Source of the DNA: Planctomicrobium piriforme
Lineage (GTDB): Bacteria > Planctomycetota > Planctomycetia > Planctomycetales > Planctomycetaceae
Length of the DNA stretch: 42,524 nt
Direction: 5' to 3'
Assembly (NCBI GenBank): GCA_945861445.1
Contig: CAMAVF010000008.1
Span: 1 to 42,524 of the forward strand
The notes beneath the pieces were generated by a model that saw only the letters and a program-made list of their open reading frames with translations, did no database searches and had not been told where the DNA came from. The translations under genes were made by a program, and so were the position numbers. Positions 8,701-16,689 of the stretch are shown here, piece after piece (the first letter of the stretch is position 1; each line of letters begins with the position of its first letter).

Positions 8701-11700
8701 TTCGTTGCCTTCCACAATGGTGTCGCCATTCACCGTGACGGTGATGGTTTGGGTCTCGCCGGCGGTCCCCGCGAAGGTCAGCGGACTGGTCGTGATGATC
8801 GTGTAGTCACTGCCGTTCGCGGAAATATCGGCCGTGCTGAAAGCGACCGTGAAGCCCCCTGCGACCGTGACCGGTGAGGTCACGGTGAAGGTCATCGTCG
8901 TGGGACCTGCATTTCCTTCCAGGACTGTCGGACTGCTGATCGTCAGCGTGTTCGTATCGTCGTTGGTGATCGTGCCTGTCCCCACCGCGCCCGAGATAAT
9001 ACTGGCAGTGACCACGGGATCAACGGCAACGACCGTGCCCAAGGTCACCGAGAACGTCTCGTCGACTTCCGGAAGAACGTCGCCATTCACGGTGATGGTG
9101 ATGGTTTGAGTCTCACCAGCGGTCCCCGAGAAGTTCAGCGGTCCAGTCGTCACGACGGTGTAGTCGGCACCGTCCGTTGTGATGTCGGCCACGACGAAGG
9201 CGACCGTAAAGCCGCCGGGAATCGCCACGGGCGACGCGACGGTGAAGGTCATCGTGGTTGGTCCGACATTCCCTTCGACGACGGTCGGACTGCTAATCGT
9301 CAGCGTGTTCGTATCGTCGTTGGTGATCGTGCCTGTGCCCACCGCTCCTGAGATAATGCTGGCGGCCAACACGGGAGCCACCGGTGTGATCGCACCCAGC
9401 GTCACGGAGAAGGTCTCGTTCCCTTCTGGGACAAAGTCGCCGTTCGCAGTGACGATGATGGTATGGGTCTCGCCAACGGTCCCGGAAAAGATCAGCGGGC
9501 TGCTCGTCACGAGCACATAGTCGGCGGCATTGGTCGTGATGTCGGCCACAGTGAAGGCGACAGTAAAGCCACCTGCGACCGCGCCTGGCGATGTGACAGT
9601 AAACGTCATCGTGGTCGGACCGACATTCCCCTCGACGACGGTCGGACTGCTGATGGTCAGCATGTTCGTGTCGTCGTTGGTTATGGTGCCCGTGCCCACT
9701 GCACCCGAGATGATGCTGGCGGCGGCCACCGGAATCACAGGAACGACAGTCCCCAAGGTCAGCGTGAAGGTCTCGTTCCCTTCCACGAGGACATCGCCAT
9801 TCACGGTCACCGTGACGACATGCGTTTCGCCCACTGTCCCCGCGAATGTCAGTGGACTGGTTGTCACGACCGTATAGTCCGCACCGTTGGTCGTAAGATC
9901 AACGAAACTGAAGGCGACCGTAAAGCCCCCCACGACGGCCGCGGACGAGGTGACGGTGAACGTCATCGTCGTTGGTCCAACATTTCCTTCCACGACGGTT
10001 GGGCTGCTGATGGTCAATGTGTTGGTGTCGTCGTTGGTGATCGTACCCGTGCCTACCGCACCCGAAATGATGCTGGCGGCGGCCACCGGATTCACCGGGA
10101 CGACTGTGCCCAATGTCAGAGTGAAGGTCTCGTTCCCTTCCACGATGACGTCGCCATTCACGGTGACCGTGACGACATGCGTTTCGCCCACAGTCCCCGC
10201 GAATGTCAGGGGACTGGTTGTCACGACCGTGTAGTCAGCACCGTTGGTCGTCAGATCAACGAGATTGAAGGCGACCGTAAAGCCCCCCGCGACGGCCGCG
10301 GGCGAGGTGACGGTGAACGTCATCGTCGTTGGTCCTACATTCCCTTCCACGACGGTTGGGCTGCTGATGGTCAATGTGTTGGTGTCGTCGTTGGTGATCG
10401 TGCCCGTGCCCACCGCACCCGAAATGATGCTGGAGGCGACGACGGGTTCGACCGGAATGATCGTGCCCAGTGTCACCGTAAAGGTCTCTGTGCCTTCCAC
10501 GGTCGTGTCGCCAGTCGCCGTGACGGTGATGGTGTGAGTCTCGCCAGCCGTCCCCGCGAAGATCAGCGGGCTGGTCGTGACGACCGTGTAGTCGGCACCG
10601 TCTGTTGTGATGTTGGCCAGGTTGAAGGCCGCGGTAAAGCCTCCTTCAACGGCCGCGGGCGAAGTGACAGTGAACGTCATCGTCGTCGGCCCGGCATTCC
10701 CCTCCACGACGGTCGGACTGCTGATCGTCAGCGTATTGGTGTCGTTGTCCGTAATGGTCCCCAGCCCCTGGCTGTCGCTGATGAGCGCATTACTGGCCGA
10801 CGTGAGATTGACGAAGAATGTTTCGGTCCCTTCGACCTGTGTGTCACCCACGACCGGCACTGTGACCGTCTGGGTCCGCTCGCCGGGGGCGAATGTGACC
10901 AGCGTGGGTGGCAGCGCCACGAAGTCAGCGCCGAGCGTCGCGGTACCAGCGGCGGAGGCCACCATGACCGTTACGGTCTGGTCGCTGATCTCTGACAAGG
11001 TCACCGTGAACACCGCATTCGTCGTGCTGGAATCACCCTCCACCAACGTCACATCGTTGATGCTGATCGTCGGAATGGCGGTCTGTATTGCGGCCGAGAA
11101 TTCCGACGTGTTGTTTTGAGAAGCGGTCGTGGAGTCGGCAAAAATCGAATCCAGCGTCACAGCTCCATTACGGGCCAAAGCCCGGCCACTGGCCAGAGAG
11201 GCGCCGGTCTCCAAAGTAATGCTGGTAAACGCGACAATGTTTCCGACAAACGCCGTGCCGACCCCGATCGTCGCGGAACTGCCGACCTGCCAGAAGATGC
11301 TGTCATCCGGTCCACCGAGCACGACGACCGACGCACCAACCGAGGTCGTGAGCGTGCTGCCAATTTGGAAGACGAAGGCCGCGTGCGGGTCGCCCAGCGT
11401 GTCCAGAGTCAACGTCCCCGTCAGCTGCGCTGACGTGTCAAAGTGATAGACGCCCGGAAACAGGGTGCGATTACCCAGGTCCTGGCCCGTCAAATCAGTT
11501 GTGGGCGCCAGGCCGGCGAGGGCGTTATAAGCTGCGGTGAGATCCACCTGTGCCTGAACCGCGATCCCATCGGCGATATGGACCGTCCCCGTGGTTGTAA
11601 ACGTACCGTTCACGGCACTCCCCGGGCTGAGGCCGACATCCCCAATAAACGTGGTCGGACCAGTCACCGTGATCGTCGAGCCCGCCAGGACCGCAAAGCT

Positions 11701-13161
11701 CTCCGCAGAGCCCAGGATGCTGGGGTTCACGCCCGATGGTGTCGTACCCGTTGAGTTTCCGCCTGACGTTGCCGTCGCGGTCACAAAATGCCCGTTCGGC
11801 ACAGTCGTCGCCACGATCGCGGTGAAACTGGCGAGCCCATTGTCATCGGTCGTAACGTCGGCAAAACCGAGGAACGTCTGCCCTTGACCGAAATCGACCC
11901 CGACAACCGTGGGATTCGAGAAAAACTCGATCCGATAGGTGGAATTTGCGGCGCTGCTCAGTGAACCCACGATCGTCGTGCTCACCAGGCTGCTGGTGGC
12001 GGACGTCAGCACGGGGGTATTCTGCAAGAGATTCGGGCCGCTGTCCGCGTCCAGCAGATCATTGAGCGTAATGCCGTCATCGATCGGATAGGCGGAGCTT
12101 CCGACGAGATCAATCCCGGGCAGAGTCGCGGGGCTGTTGAGCCCGTTGCTATAGATGGAGTTGCCCAAGATCGTGTTGCCGCTGTTCTGGCGGATCGCAA
12201 GTGGATTTCCAAACACTGCCACGCCGGCGGCACCGTTATTGGCGATGATATTTCCGGCCCCCGCCTGGATCCCGCCAATCGCGTTGTTCTGGACGGCCAC
12301 TTCGCCATTGCCCTGCAGTGCAATCCCGTGCAATCGATTGCCCACCGCAGTCGTGCCATCCACACCCACACCGATGAAGTTTCCCTGGATCACGGTGCCT
12401 TGAGTGCCGCTGCCGAGGTTCACTCCATCGGAGTTTCCGCCGATGACGTTCCTGGCGGCCGCGGTCGTACCACCAATCGTCGTCCGCGAGCTGGCCTCGA
12501 TCCCGATGCCGAAGCCGCCGCTAATGCTGGCGCTGCCCGTCCCTGCGGCATTAGTCCCCAGGAAGTTGCCAGTAATCGAGTTGCCGTCCGACTGGACCAG
12601 GATGCCCGCGCCGTCAAAACTGTTGATGACCAGGCCGCTCACGCTCGATCCATCGGACCCCGCTCCGAAGACGAGACCGTTCGCTCCAATGCCGGTCAGG
12701 CTGCCATTCAGTTCAATCAACAGCACCGCATTGTCGCTGGTGGCCAGCGTGTTCATCTGGGTCCCAGGTTGGCTGTAGCCATCAATCGCCACCGGCTTCA
12801 CAATGGTGGGCAGGGCGGATTCGGAAAGGATCGTCTGCACGCTGGAGCCAGCGATATTAAAGGAAATCGTGTCGTTTGTACCGTATACCCCGGAAGCCGC
12901 AACGTCGGCATTGATGTCGGCTCCGCCGTTCAACGACGCAATCGCCTCACGCAGGGTGACCGCGCCATCTGGGAAAATATCGTCGCCGGTGCTCGTCACG
13001 ACGATGGCCGAGAGCACGAGTCGTTCTTCCAGTCGTTCCAGTATCGCAGCAGGCGATAGCTTCCGTTGTCGGCGGCGCTGCAGGCTGCGTAACGCCGTGT
13101 GTGTCTGAGTGCCTGCGGAAAACCAATTTCGAACAACGGTCGACCATTTGTGAAGTAACAT
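5707..13161 (-). CDS. Giant secreted Calx-beta/cadherin repeat protein with an ice-binding-type (DUF3494) domain
   Basis: This 2484-residue predicted surface protein has in order: a basic N-terminus with planctomycete export-type motif LERLEERLVLSA (41-52); a CSLREA-like segment with TLREAIASLN (69-78) and a parallel beta-helix region rich in GNxIxGN turns (about 80-440); a DUF3494/ice-binding-like domain (about 479-674) with LGSAESFAVLAGS, GDVGLSPG, TLFPGVYHF, FVFQIGSTLTTS, FWQVGSSATIG and LARNGAVTLD; one diverged Calx-beta domain (about 696-808); ten near-identical 119-residue Calx-beta units (809-1995); another diverged one (to about 2113); two cadherin-like domains; and a C-terminal 150-residue domain seen in other giant surface proteins. 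Calx-beta units end in the acidic TITNDDT Ca2+-site motif. The low Cys and Lys content suits an extracellular adhesin or matrix protein. No catalytic domain was seen. Ice binding itself is only a domain-level suggestion. Confidence 0.9.
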   Translation of the reverse strand: MLLHKWSTVVRNWFSAGTQTHTALRSLQRRRQRKLSPAAILERLEERLVLSAIVVTSTGDDIFPDGAVTLREAIASLNGGADINADVAASGVYGTNDTISFNIAGSSVQTILSESALPTIVKPVAIDGYSQPGTQMNTLATSDNAVLLIELNGSLTGIGANGLVFGAGSDGSSVSGLVINSFDGAGILVQSDGNSITGNFLGTNAAGTGSASISGGFGIGIEASSRTTIGGTTAAARNVIGGNSDGVNLGSGTQGTVIQGNFIGVGVDGTTAVGNRLHGIALQGNGEVAVQNNAIGGIQAGAGNIIANNGAAGVAVFGNPLAIRQNSGNTILGNSIYSNGLNSPATLPGIDLVGSSAYPIDDGITLNDLLDADSGPNLLQNTPVLTSATSSLVSTTIVGSLSSAANSTYRIEFFSNPTVVGVDFGQGQTFLGFADVTTDDNGLASFTAIVATTVPNGHFVTATATSGGNSTGTTPSGVNPSILGSAESFAVLAGSTITVTGPTTFIGDVGLSPGSAVNGTFTTTGTVHIADGIAVQAQVDLTAAYNALAGLAPTTDLTGQDLGNRTLFPGVYHFDTSAQLTGTLTLDTLGDPHAAFVFQIGSTLTTSVGASVVVLGGPDDSIFWQVGSSATIGVGTAFVGNIVAFTSITLETGASLASGRALARNGAVTLDSIFADSTTASQNNTSEFSAAIQTAIPTISINDVTLVEGDSSTTNAVFTVTLSEISDQTVTVMVASAAGTATLGADFVALPPTLVTFAPGERTQTVTVPVVGDTQVEGTETFFVNLTSASNALISDSQGLGTITDNDTNTLTISSPTVVEGNAGPTTMTFTVTSPAAVEGGFTAAFNLANITTDGADYTVVTTSPLIFAGTAGETHTITVTATGDTTVEGTETFTVTLGTIIPVEPVVASSIISGAVGTGTITNDDTNTLTISSPTVVEGNVGPTTMTFTVTSPAAVAGGFTVAFNLVDLTTNGADYTVVTTSPLTFAGTVGETHVVTVTVNGDVIVEGNETFTLTLGTVVPVNPVAAASIISGAVGTGTITNDDTNTLTISSPTVVEGNVGPTTMTFTVTSSAAVVGGFTVAFSFVDLTTNGADYTVVTTSPLTFAGTVGETHVVTVTVNGDVLVEGNETFTLTLGTVVPVIPVAAASIISGAVGTGTITNDDTNMLTISSPTVVEGNVGPTTMTFTVTSPGAVAGGFTVAFTVADITTNAADYVLVTSSPLIFSGTVGETHTIIVTANGDFVPEGNETFSVTLGAITPVAPVLAASIISGAVGTGTITNDDTNTLTISSPTVVEGNVGPTTMTFTVASPVAIPGGFTVAFVVADITTDGADYTVVTTGPLNFSGTAGETQTITITVNGDVLPEVDETFSVTLGTVVAVDPVVTASIISGAVGTGTITNDDTNTLTISSPTVLEGNAGPTTMTFTVTSPVTVAGGFTVAFSTADISANGSDYTIITTSPLTFAGTAGETQTITVTVNGDTIVEGNETFSVTLGTVTPLEGVGFESGAVGTGTITNDDTNTLTISSPTVVEGNVGPTTMTFTVTSPQAVAGGFSVPFNVTDITTNGADYTLVSSSPLIFSGTVGETQTITVTVNGDTVVEGNETFAVTLGTATPVAPVAVISIISDAVGTGTITNDDTNTLTISSPTVMEGNAGPTTMTFTITSPVAVDGGFTVAFNVADLTANGADYTVLTSSPLIFTGTVGETHTITVTVNGDTVVEADETFTVTLGTVTPVAPVVAASIISGAVGTGTITNDDTNTLTISSPTVVEGNVGPTTMTFTVTSPAVVEGGFTAAFNVADLSTSGADYTVVSTSPLVFLGTAGETQTITVTVNGDTTVEGNEAFTVTLGTIIPVAPVAAASIISGAVGTGTITNDDTNTLTISSPTVVEGNVGPTTMTFTVTSPEAVAGGFTVAFNLVDLTTNNADYTVVTTSPLIFLGTAGETQTITVTVNGDTLVEGNETFSVTLGTIIPVAPVVAASIISGAVGTGTITNDDLATVSITKITDGAEAGTPTNGQFRVTQSAVSATATVIQYSILGTATPDSDYAALTGTVTILAGQTFADINVVVIDDTIIETTETVIATLTGFGVHDPAITFDLTPANLTATVNITDNDAAFLPPDITSPATASVAENTPPATVILDVNATPVVAQTFTYTLSGVDAGLFNINSATGEITFVTSPNFEAPTDQGANNIYDVTVTVTADTIPAGSTAQALTITVTPVNDLDPIFIDGSPTFSIAEDSAVGTAVGAVAATDGDLPAQTLTYSIVSGNDSGAFAINPATGEITVANSVPLDFEVTTVFTLNVRVTDSVNPVRSADAVVVVNVTDVQGGPTIMIPHAHGIFHMGRIPAFVSPDSTFTYNDVANPDYSNATLTASIVTNRDRKDRLNIYPYGPGEDRISLKGRKVFFDGQQIGTFSGGRGNRHPDLVVKFNSNTTTSAVDNLMRRLNFHVDTSIGVTRTVNIQITNIGGVDSNLATRDIAVIDIRN
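7177..10737 (-). repeat. Tandem array of ten 357-bp Calx-beta-coding repeats
   Basis: Ten in-frame units, nine of 357 bp (119 codons) and the sixth 9 bp shorter, lie head to tail inside the giant gene. Each starts NTLTISSPTV and ends SGAVGTGTITNDDT, except unit 6, which carries a shortened FESGAVG junction. The ends of the units are nearly invariant. The middle (unit residues about 28-105) varies more and shows many synonymous changes. Such an array is prone to copy-number change by recombination and to collapse in short-read assembly. Confidence 0.95.
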
Positions 13162-13821
13162 GAATTCGTGCCCATCCCGTCAGCGTAAGAATGACTACCT
13201 GGAGCTAATGACCGGAAATCACAGACGTGCGTCGCGACGCACAGTGAAACCAACAGAGTCCGCGAGCGATGTAGGTCTCGTTAACGCCTGGTTTGCAGGA
13301 CGATTCCGAGTGTGACTCAGCGGGGCCTTACGAGAGCGCAGCCGGTAAGAGCCGCTGCGATAAACCAAGCCCGATCAGAGTGAGTCAACGAATCCGCGGT
13401 TGAAGACTGGAAACATCCGGTTTTCCAAGCCAAGAACCCGCGACCTGAGTGCTAGATTTCACCTGCACAGTAAGAGGTGAAGTTCCCTAATGCACGAATC
13501 ATACCGCGTTGGCCTGGATGGCCCATCGCGACAACGGTCGCGGACAGTTCGCGAGACAAACACTGCGTCTCGCAGGACGCCGAATGGCTGCCTGAAACAG
13601 CACCTGGAAAATTCCTAAGTCGAGTGACCCGCCCAGTTGCTGATCGCAGGGAGCGTCGCCCATCTAACGCATCCAGTCATCCGCCGCCGTTGCAAAAGGA
13701 ATAACCAGAATCTTTCACCGCCGCCGCGAATCCAGGCTGCAAAAGCTCCAGGCGGCGTGTCCGCTGATCGCTCACCATGAGTTCCCGCGTGCCAGCACGC
13801 CAGTTGGTATTCGCAACAACT
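13162..13821. other. Intergenic region, 660 bp, no gene recognised
   Basis: This stretch lies between two minus-strand genes. A 75-codon plus-strand frame from a GTG at 13477 has an AAGAG-like element upstream, but its Arg/Pro-rich composition is not protein-like and I do not call it. The region should contain the promoter of the giant gene; a perfect palindrome at 13227-13242 is listed separately. A small GC hairpin at 13787-13800 lies just below the stop of the flavocytochrome gene, but has no U-run. Confidence 0.5.
13227..13242. promoter_or_regulatory. Perfect 16-bp palindrome upstream of the giant gene, possible operator
   Basis: The sequence GTGCGTCGCGACGCAC is its own reverse complement. 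It sits 66 bp upstream of the start codon at 13161, where a dimeric regulator could bind. No regulator gene is adjacent and no second copy was noticed in the window, so the role is a guess from symmetry and position only. Confidence 0.3.
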
Positions 13822-15684
13822 TCACTCTTGCGCCATATGGCACAACACGCAACTGGCGGTCAATGACTGCCGGTTGATGCGATGAGCGTCTGCGCGATAG
13901 GGGGTCAGTTCGCTGTGGCAATGCCGGCAATCGAGACCTCGCTCCGTGGTTGCGCGGTGGACGCTTTCGAAATGCCAGTAGCCTTCGCGTGGTGTCGCAA
14001 GGAGCTTCGACATGTCGTGGCATGCGTTGCAGCGCGACTTGACGGGGGTCGCTTGAGCTGGCTGGACGGCGAGTTCCTTCAGCAGCGAACGTGCTGCGAC
14101 GCGACCCGTGACGATGCATGGTCCCAGAAACGTGCCTTCCAAGGCGGCCTTGCCGTTGATCCCTGCCAGGCCGGTCAATTCCCCCACAGCGTACAGGCCG
14201 GGGATGGCTTTCTTCTGCTTGTCGACCACTCGACAACTCAAGTCGATGGCCACGCCTCCCATGCTCTTGCGAGTGAGGGGATAGGTTTGCATGGCATAAT
14301 ACGGGGGCGTCGAGATCTTCGGAGAGGCGCTGTTCGAGAACGTGGACTTTCCCGGTCCGAACCGGCCGAAGTCCTTGTCCTCACCTTGATCCACCAGTTC
14401 GTTGTAACGGGCCACCGTCGCCAGCAGGGTCTGCACCGGCAGGCCGGACAGTTTCGCCAGTTCCTCAAGCGTATCGGCCCGTTTCACCAGGGCTTTGTTT
14501 TGGAGAATCAGCTTGTCGACCTTCTTGAAGTCGGCCCAGTCGGAACCGGACACGCTGAAGTTGGATTTGCTGGCTTCGTCAAAAATGCACCAGCACGTGG
14601 CGTTCTTTTGTTTGAGCAGCGCCGGCATCCCTTCCTTGGCCCAACTGTGGAAATTGACAAACTGGCGGCCCTCGTCATTTACTAGAATTCCATACAGATT
14701 GGTCGCATTCAGGCCACGGTTGCTGCCGGGGGCGCGGGGATCGGGCAGGCCGGTAAAGTAATTCCATTGATAGTCCATGCGGACCAGTTCACCGCCAACG
14801 GATTTCGCCATCTGGTGTCCCAGGCCGATCGAATTCTTTCCCGAGCCGGCGAGAATCCGCTCGGGGAAGCGAAACTCAGCCGGCCAGAATTCGCGGACCA
14901 TGTCGAGGTTACTTTGAAATCCACCCGTCGCCAGGATCACCGCTTTACCCAGCATTTTTCGTTCGGCTCCGGTTCGCATATCGCGGATGAGCACGCCGAC
15001 CACGCGGCCGTCCACCGTCAGCAATTGCGAGACTTTGCTGTTCCAGAGGAAGTCGATCGTGCCCAGTTCCAGGCAGGTGCGATAGATCGGCGTCACCAGT
15101 CCGATCCCGCGTCCGATCGGTTGGTGCTCGCGCGGGACCGAGTTGCCCGACGACGCGACCACCTCCGAGAACCGCACGCCCAGTTCGTCCACCCAGTCGT
15201 AGATGTCGCGCTTCGAGTTGTCGACGTAATAGCGGACCCAATCAGTGGCCGGGTCTTCGCCCCAGCGGTGAAAGTCCTGAAACGCCAGTTCGGGAGAATC
15301 CTTGAAACCGGCTGCCCGTTGTGTGGGTGTATCGACAATGCTCAGGCTCCCTTGGGACATGACCGCATGCCCGCCAAACACGGACGCCATGTCAATCACC
15401 AGCACCTTCGCCCCACCACGCCCCAGATCCAGTGCCGCCGACAAACCAGAGATCCCCGCACCGACGATGATGACATCGGAGGCCGAAGCATCGGCCACGG
15501 GCTGCGCGCCGGCCTGTTGATTTTTAGCGGCGGTCGATTGTGCCTGGACTGGTTTCGGTTCCGCACGTGAAGTTTGAACGATCGACAGCGGCTCTGGAAA
15601 GAACCCGCTGACATCAAGGCAACTCGCAATCAGGGACAACGTCGTCAGCGCGACCAGCCAGGCCGTTAAAGAGTGGCGTTTCAT
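13822..15684 (-). CDS. Flavocytochrome c-like FAD oxidoreductase with three C-terminal haem c motifs
   Basis: This 620-residue protein belongs to the fumarate reductase/succinate dehydrogenase flavoprotein family. It begins with a secretion signal; LIASC at 18-22 fits a lipobox, so it may be a lipoprotein. The FAD-binding motif VGAGISG is at 74-80. Later blocks typical of the family are LATGGFQSNLDMV and a C-terminal FAD segment with GLYAVGELTG. After the flavin domain come three CxxCH haem-attachment motifs, CNACH (552-556), CRHCH (586-590) and CVLCH (612-616), so the protein should be exported and matured by cytochrome c biogenesis. Known soluble flavocytochromes c carry a tetrahaem domain at the N-terminus; here a three-haem domain is C-terminal. 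It probably moves electrons between a periplasmic carrier and an organic substrate; the substrate is unknown. An NfeD-like gene lies 174 bp upstream in the same orientation. Confidence 0.88.
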   Translation of the reverse strand: MKRHSLTAWLVALTTLSLIASCLDVSGFFPEPLSIVQTSRAEPKPVQAQSTAAKNQQAGAQPVADASASDVIIVGAGISGLSAALDLGRGGAKVLVIDMASVFGGHAVMSQGSLSIVDTPTQRAAGFKDSPELAFQDFHRWGEDPATDWVRYYVDNSKRDIYDWVDELGVRFSEVVASSGNSVPREHQPIGRGIGLVTPIYRTCLELGTIDFLWNSKVSQLLTVDGRVVGVLIRDMRTGAERKMLGKAVILATGGFQSNLDMVREFWPAEFRFPERILAGSGKNSIGLGHQMAKSVGGELVRMDYQWNYFTGLPDPRAPGSNRGLNATNLYGILVNDEGRQFVNFHSWAKEGMPALLKQKNATCWCIFDEASKSNFSVSGSDWADFKKVDKLILQNKALVKRADTLEELAKLSGLPVQTLLATVARYNELVDQGEDKDFGRFGPGKSTFSNSASPKISTPPYYAMQTYPLTRKSMGGVAIDLSCRVVDKQKKAIPGLYAVGELTGLAGINGKAALEGTFLGPCIVTGRVAARSLLKELAVQPAQATPVKSRCNACHDMSKLLATPREGYWHFESVHRATTERGLDCRHCHSELTPYRADAHRINRQSLTASCVLCHMAQE

Positions 15685-15858
15685 GAGTGGATCCGACGGG
15701 AGTGATGTCCGAAAGGCCTCGCACCAACGGTGGAAGTGTCAGCGAAACCAACCAATCCCGGAGCGGTCGAGCGATCGATTGGAATGTGAAATCAGGCCAT
15801 ATTTGAGTCCTTTCCCGATCCTGACGCAATCGTTCCGCACATCGCACGAGAAGATTTA

Positions 15859-16479
15859 TCAGTCGGGTGTTGTCTCCGGCAAGTCAACGGCGCTGACAAT
15901 CAACATCGTGTTCCTCACTCCAGAGCCCCTGACTGCGGCACCACGATCTAGAAACTTGCCGTCGGCAGTCGCCGCCGAATACGTGATACCGGCGATCTCC
16001 ACTTGCCCCGCTGGCCGAAGGATGGCCACGACAGTCCCAACCGCCGACACCAGACGCGACAGATCATTTGAAACAGCCGCTTCCGCGGGGGGAGCAAGGA
16101 CAATCTTATCCCGGTCCGGAAAGTCCAGAATGAATTGCTTGATCACAAAAAAGGGCATCACCAGGAATACCCCCAGTGCAGCATGGACGGGCGGGCCTGC
16201 GATGAAGCCATCGACGAAACTGACTGTCACCAACGGAGAAACCAGGAGCACGAGCGATGTGACGATAAGAACTGCGTCGACCGGGATACCAAGGCACACA
16301 CTGAAAATAGCGAATGTCGCTGTGTAGAAGAAGAGCAGACGCGTGGCGATCACATAAGCACCACGGAATGTGCAGGCGACCTTCGCATGTCGCGTGAAGC
16401 GTACCAGACGCAGGATCAGCAATGTGACGACAATCCACGCCAACGACACTTTCACGATGTCGATCATATTTAGGTGCAT
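15859..16479 (-). CDS. Membrane protein with NfeD-like C-terminal domain
   Basis: The first 120 of 206 residues contain about four hydrophobic segments: near 8-26, 46-64, 68-88 and 98-115. The soluble C-terminal part (about 145-200) has the pattern of the NfeD OB-fold: VGTVVAILRPAGQVEIAGITY, then a GKFLDRGAAVRGSGVRN segment ending in a beta strand. NfeD proteins normally work with stomatin-like proteins and membrane proteases in membrane quality control. No stomatin or ClpP-class protease gene is next to it here, so it may act alone or with distant partners. Start is ATG at 16479; a second in-frame ATG at codon 5 is also possible. Confidence 0.7.
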   Translation of the reverse strand: MHLNMIDIVKVSLAWIVVTLLILRLVRFTRHAKVACTFRGAYVIATRLLFFYTATFAIFSVCLGIPVDAVLIVTSLVLLVSPLVTVSFVDGFIAGPPVHAALGVFLVMPFFVIKQFILDFPDRDKIVLAPPAEAAVSNDLSRLVSAVGTVVAILRPAGQVEIAGITYSAATADGKFLDRGAAVRGSGVRNTMLIVSAVDLPETTPD

Positions 16480-16522
16480 GAGAGAGATTCAAATTGAATT
16501 ATGCAGACGAGAGGAAGACAGA

Positions 16523-16649
16523 TTTGACAGAAAAATGGGACGACAGAAAAATGAATTCCAATTCATTCAATAGCTGGAACTTACAGATCTCTTAGCGATC
16601 GCGATTCGCTCTCTTCTTCATCTTTCTGTCGTCCCATTTTTCTGTCAAA
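16523..16649. repeat. 32-bp inverted repeat with internal direct repeat
   Basis: Arms 16523-16554 and 16618-16649 are complementary over 32 bp with one mismatch, separated by 63 bp. Each arm contains the 12-mer GACAGAAAAATG twice in tandem, spaced by GGAC (the second occurrence in one arm has one change). It sits between the divergently read NfeD-like gene and the end of the kinase gene. It is too long and symmetrical for an ordinary terminator. It resembles a dispersed palindromic element, but dispersal cannot be tested inside one window. Confidence 0.85.
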
Positions 16650-16689
16650 CAAACGGTCGCTTTCAGCGTAGATTGAGTTGGAATATGCC

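Noticed and set aside
6895-10995. Long plus-strand open frames opposite the Calx-beta array (up to about 510 codons) and the periodic 90-115-codon frames
   Set aside because: They recur every 357 bp exactly opposite the repeat units, have compositions dictated by the minus-strand codons, and show no domain, start site or independent conservation. They are shadows of the giant gene.
12328-13059. 243-codon plus-strand frame opposite the N-terminal part of the giant protein
   Set aside because: It lies entirely inside the opposite coding sequence and has an Arg/His/Asp-rich shadow composition without domains.
14767-15570. 267-codon plus-strand frame opposite the flavocytochrome gene
   Set aside because: The minus strand carries FAD and haem motifs in frame; the opposite product is Asp/His/Arg-rich and featureless.
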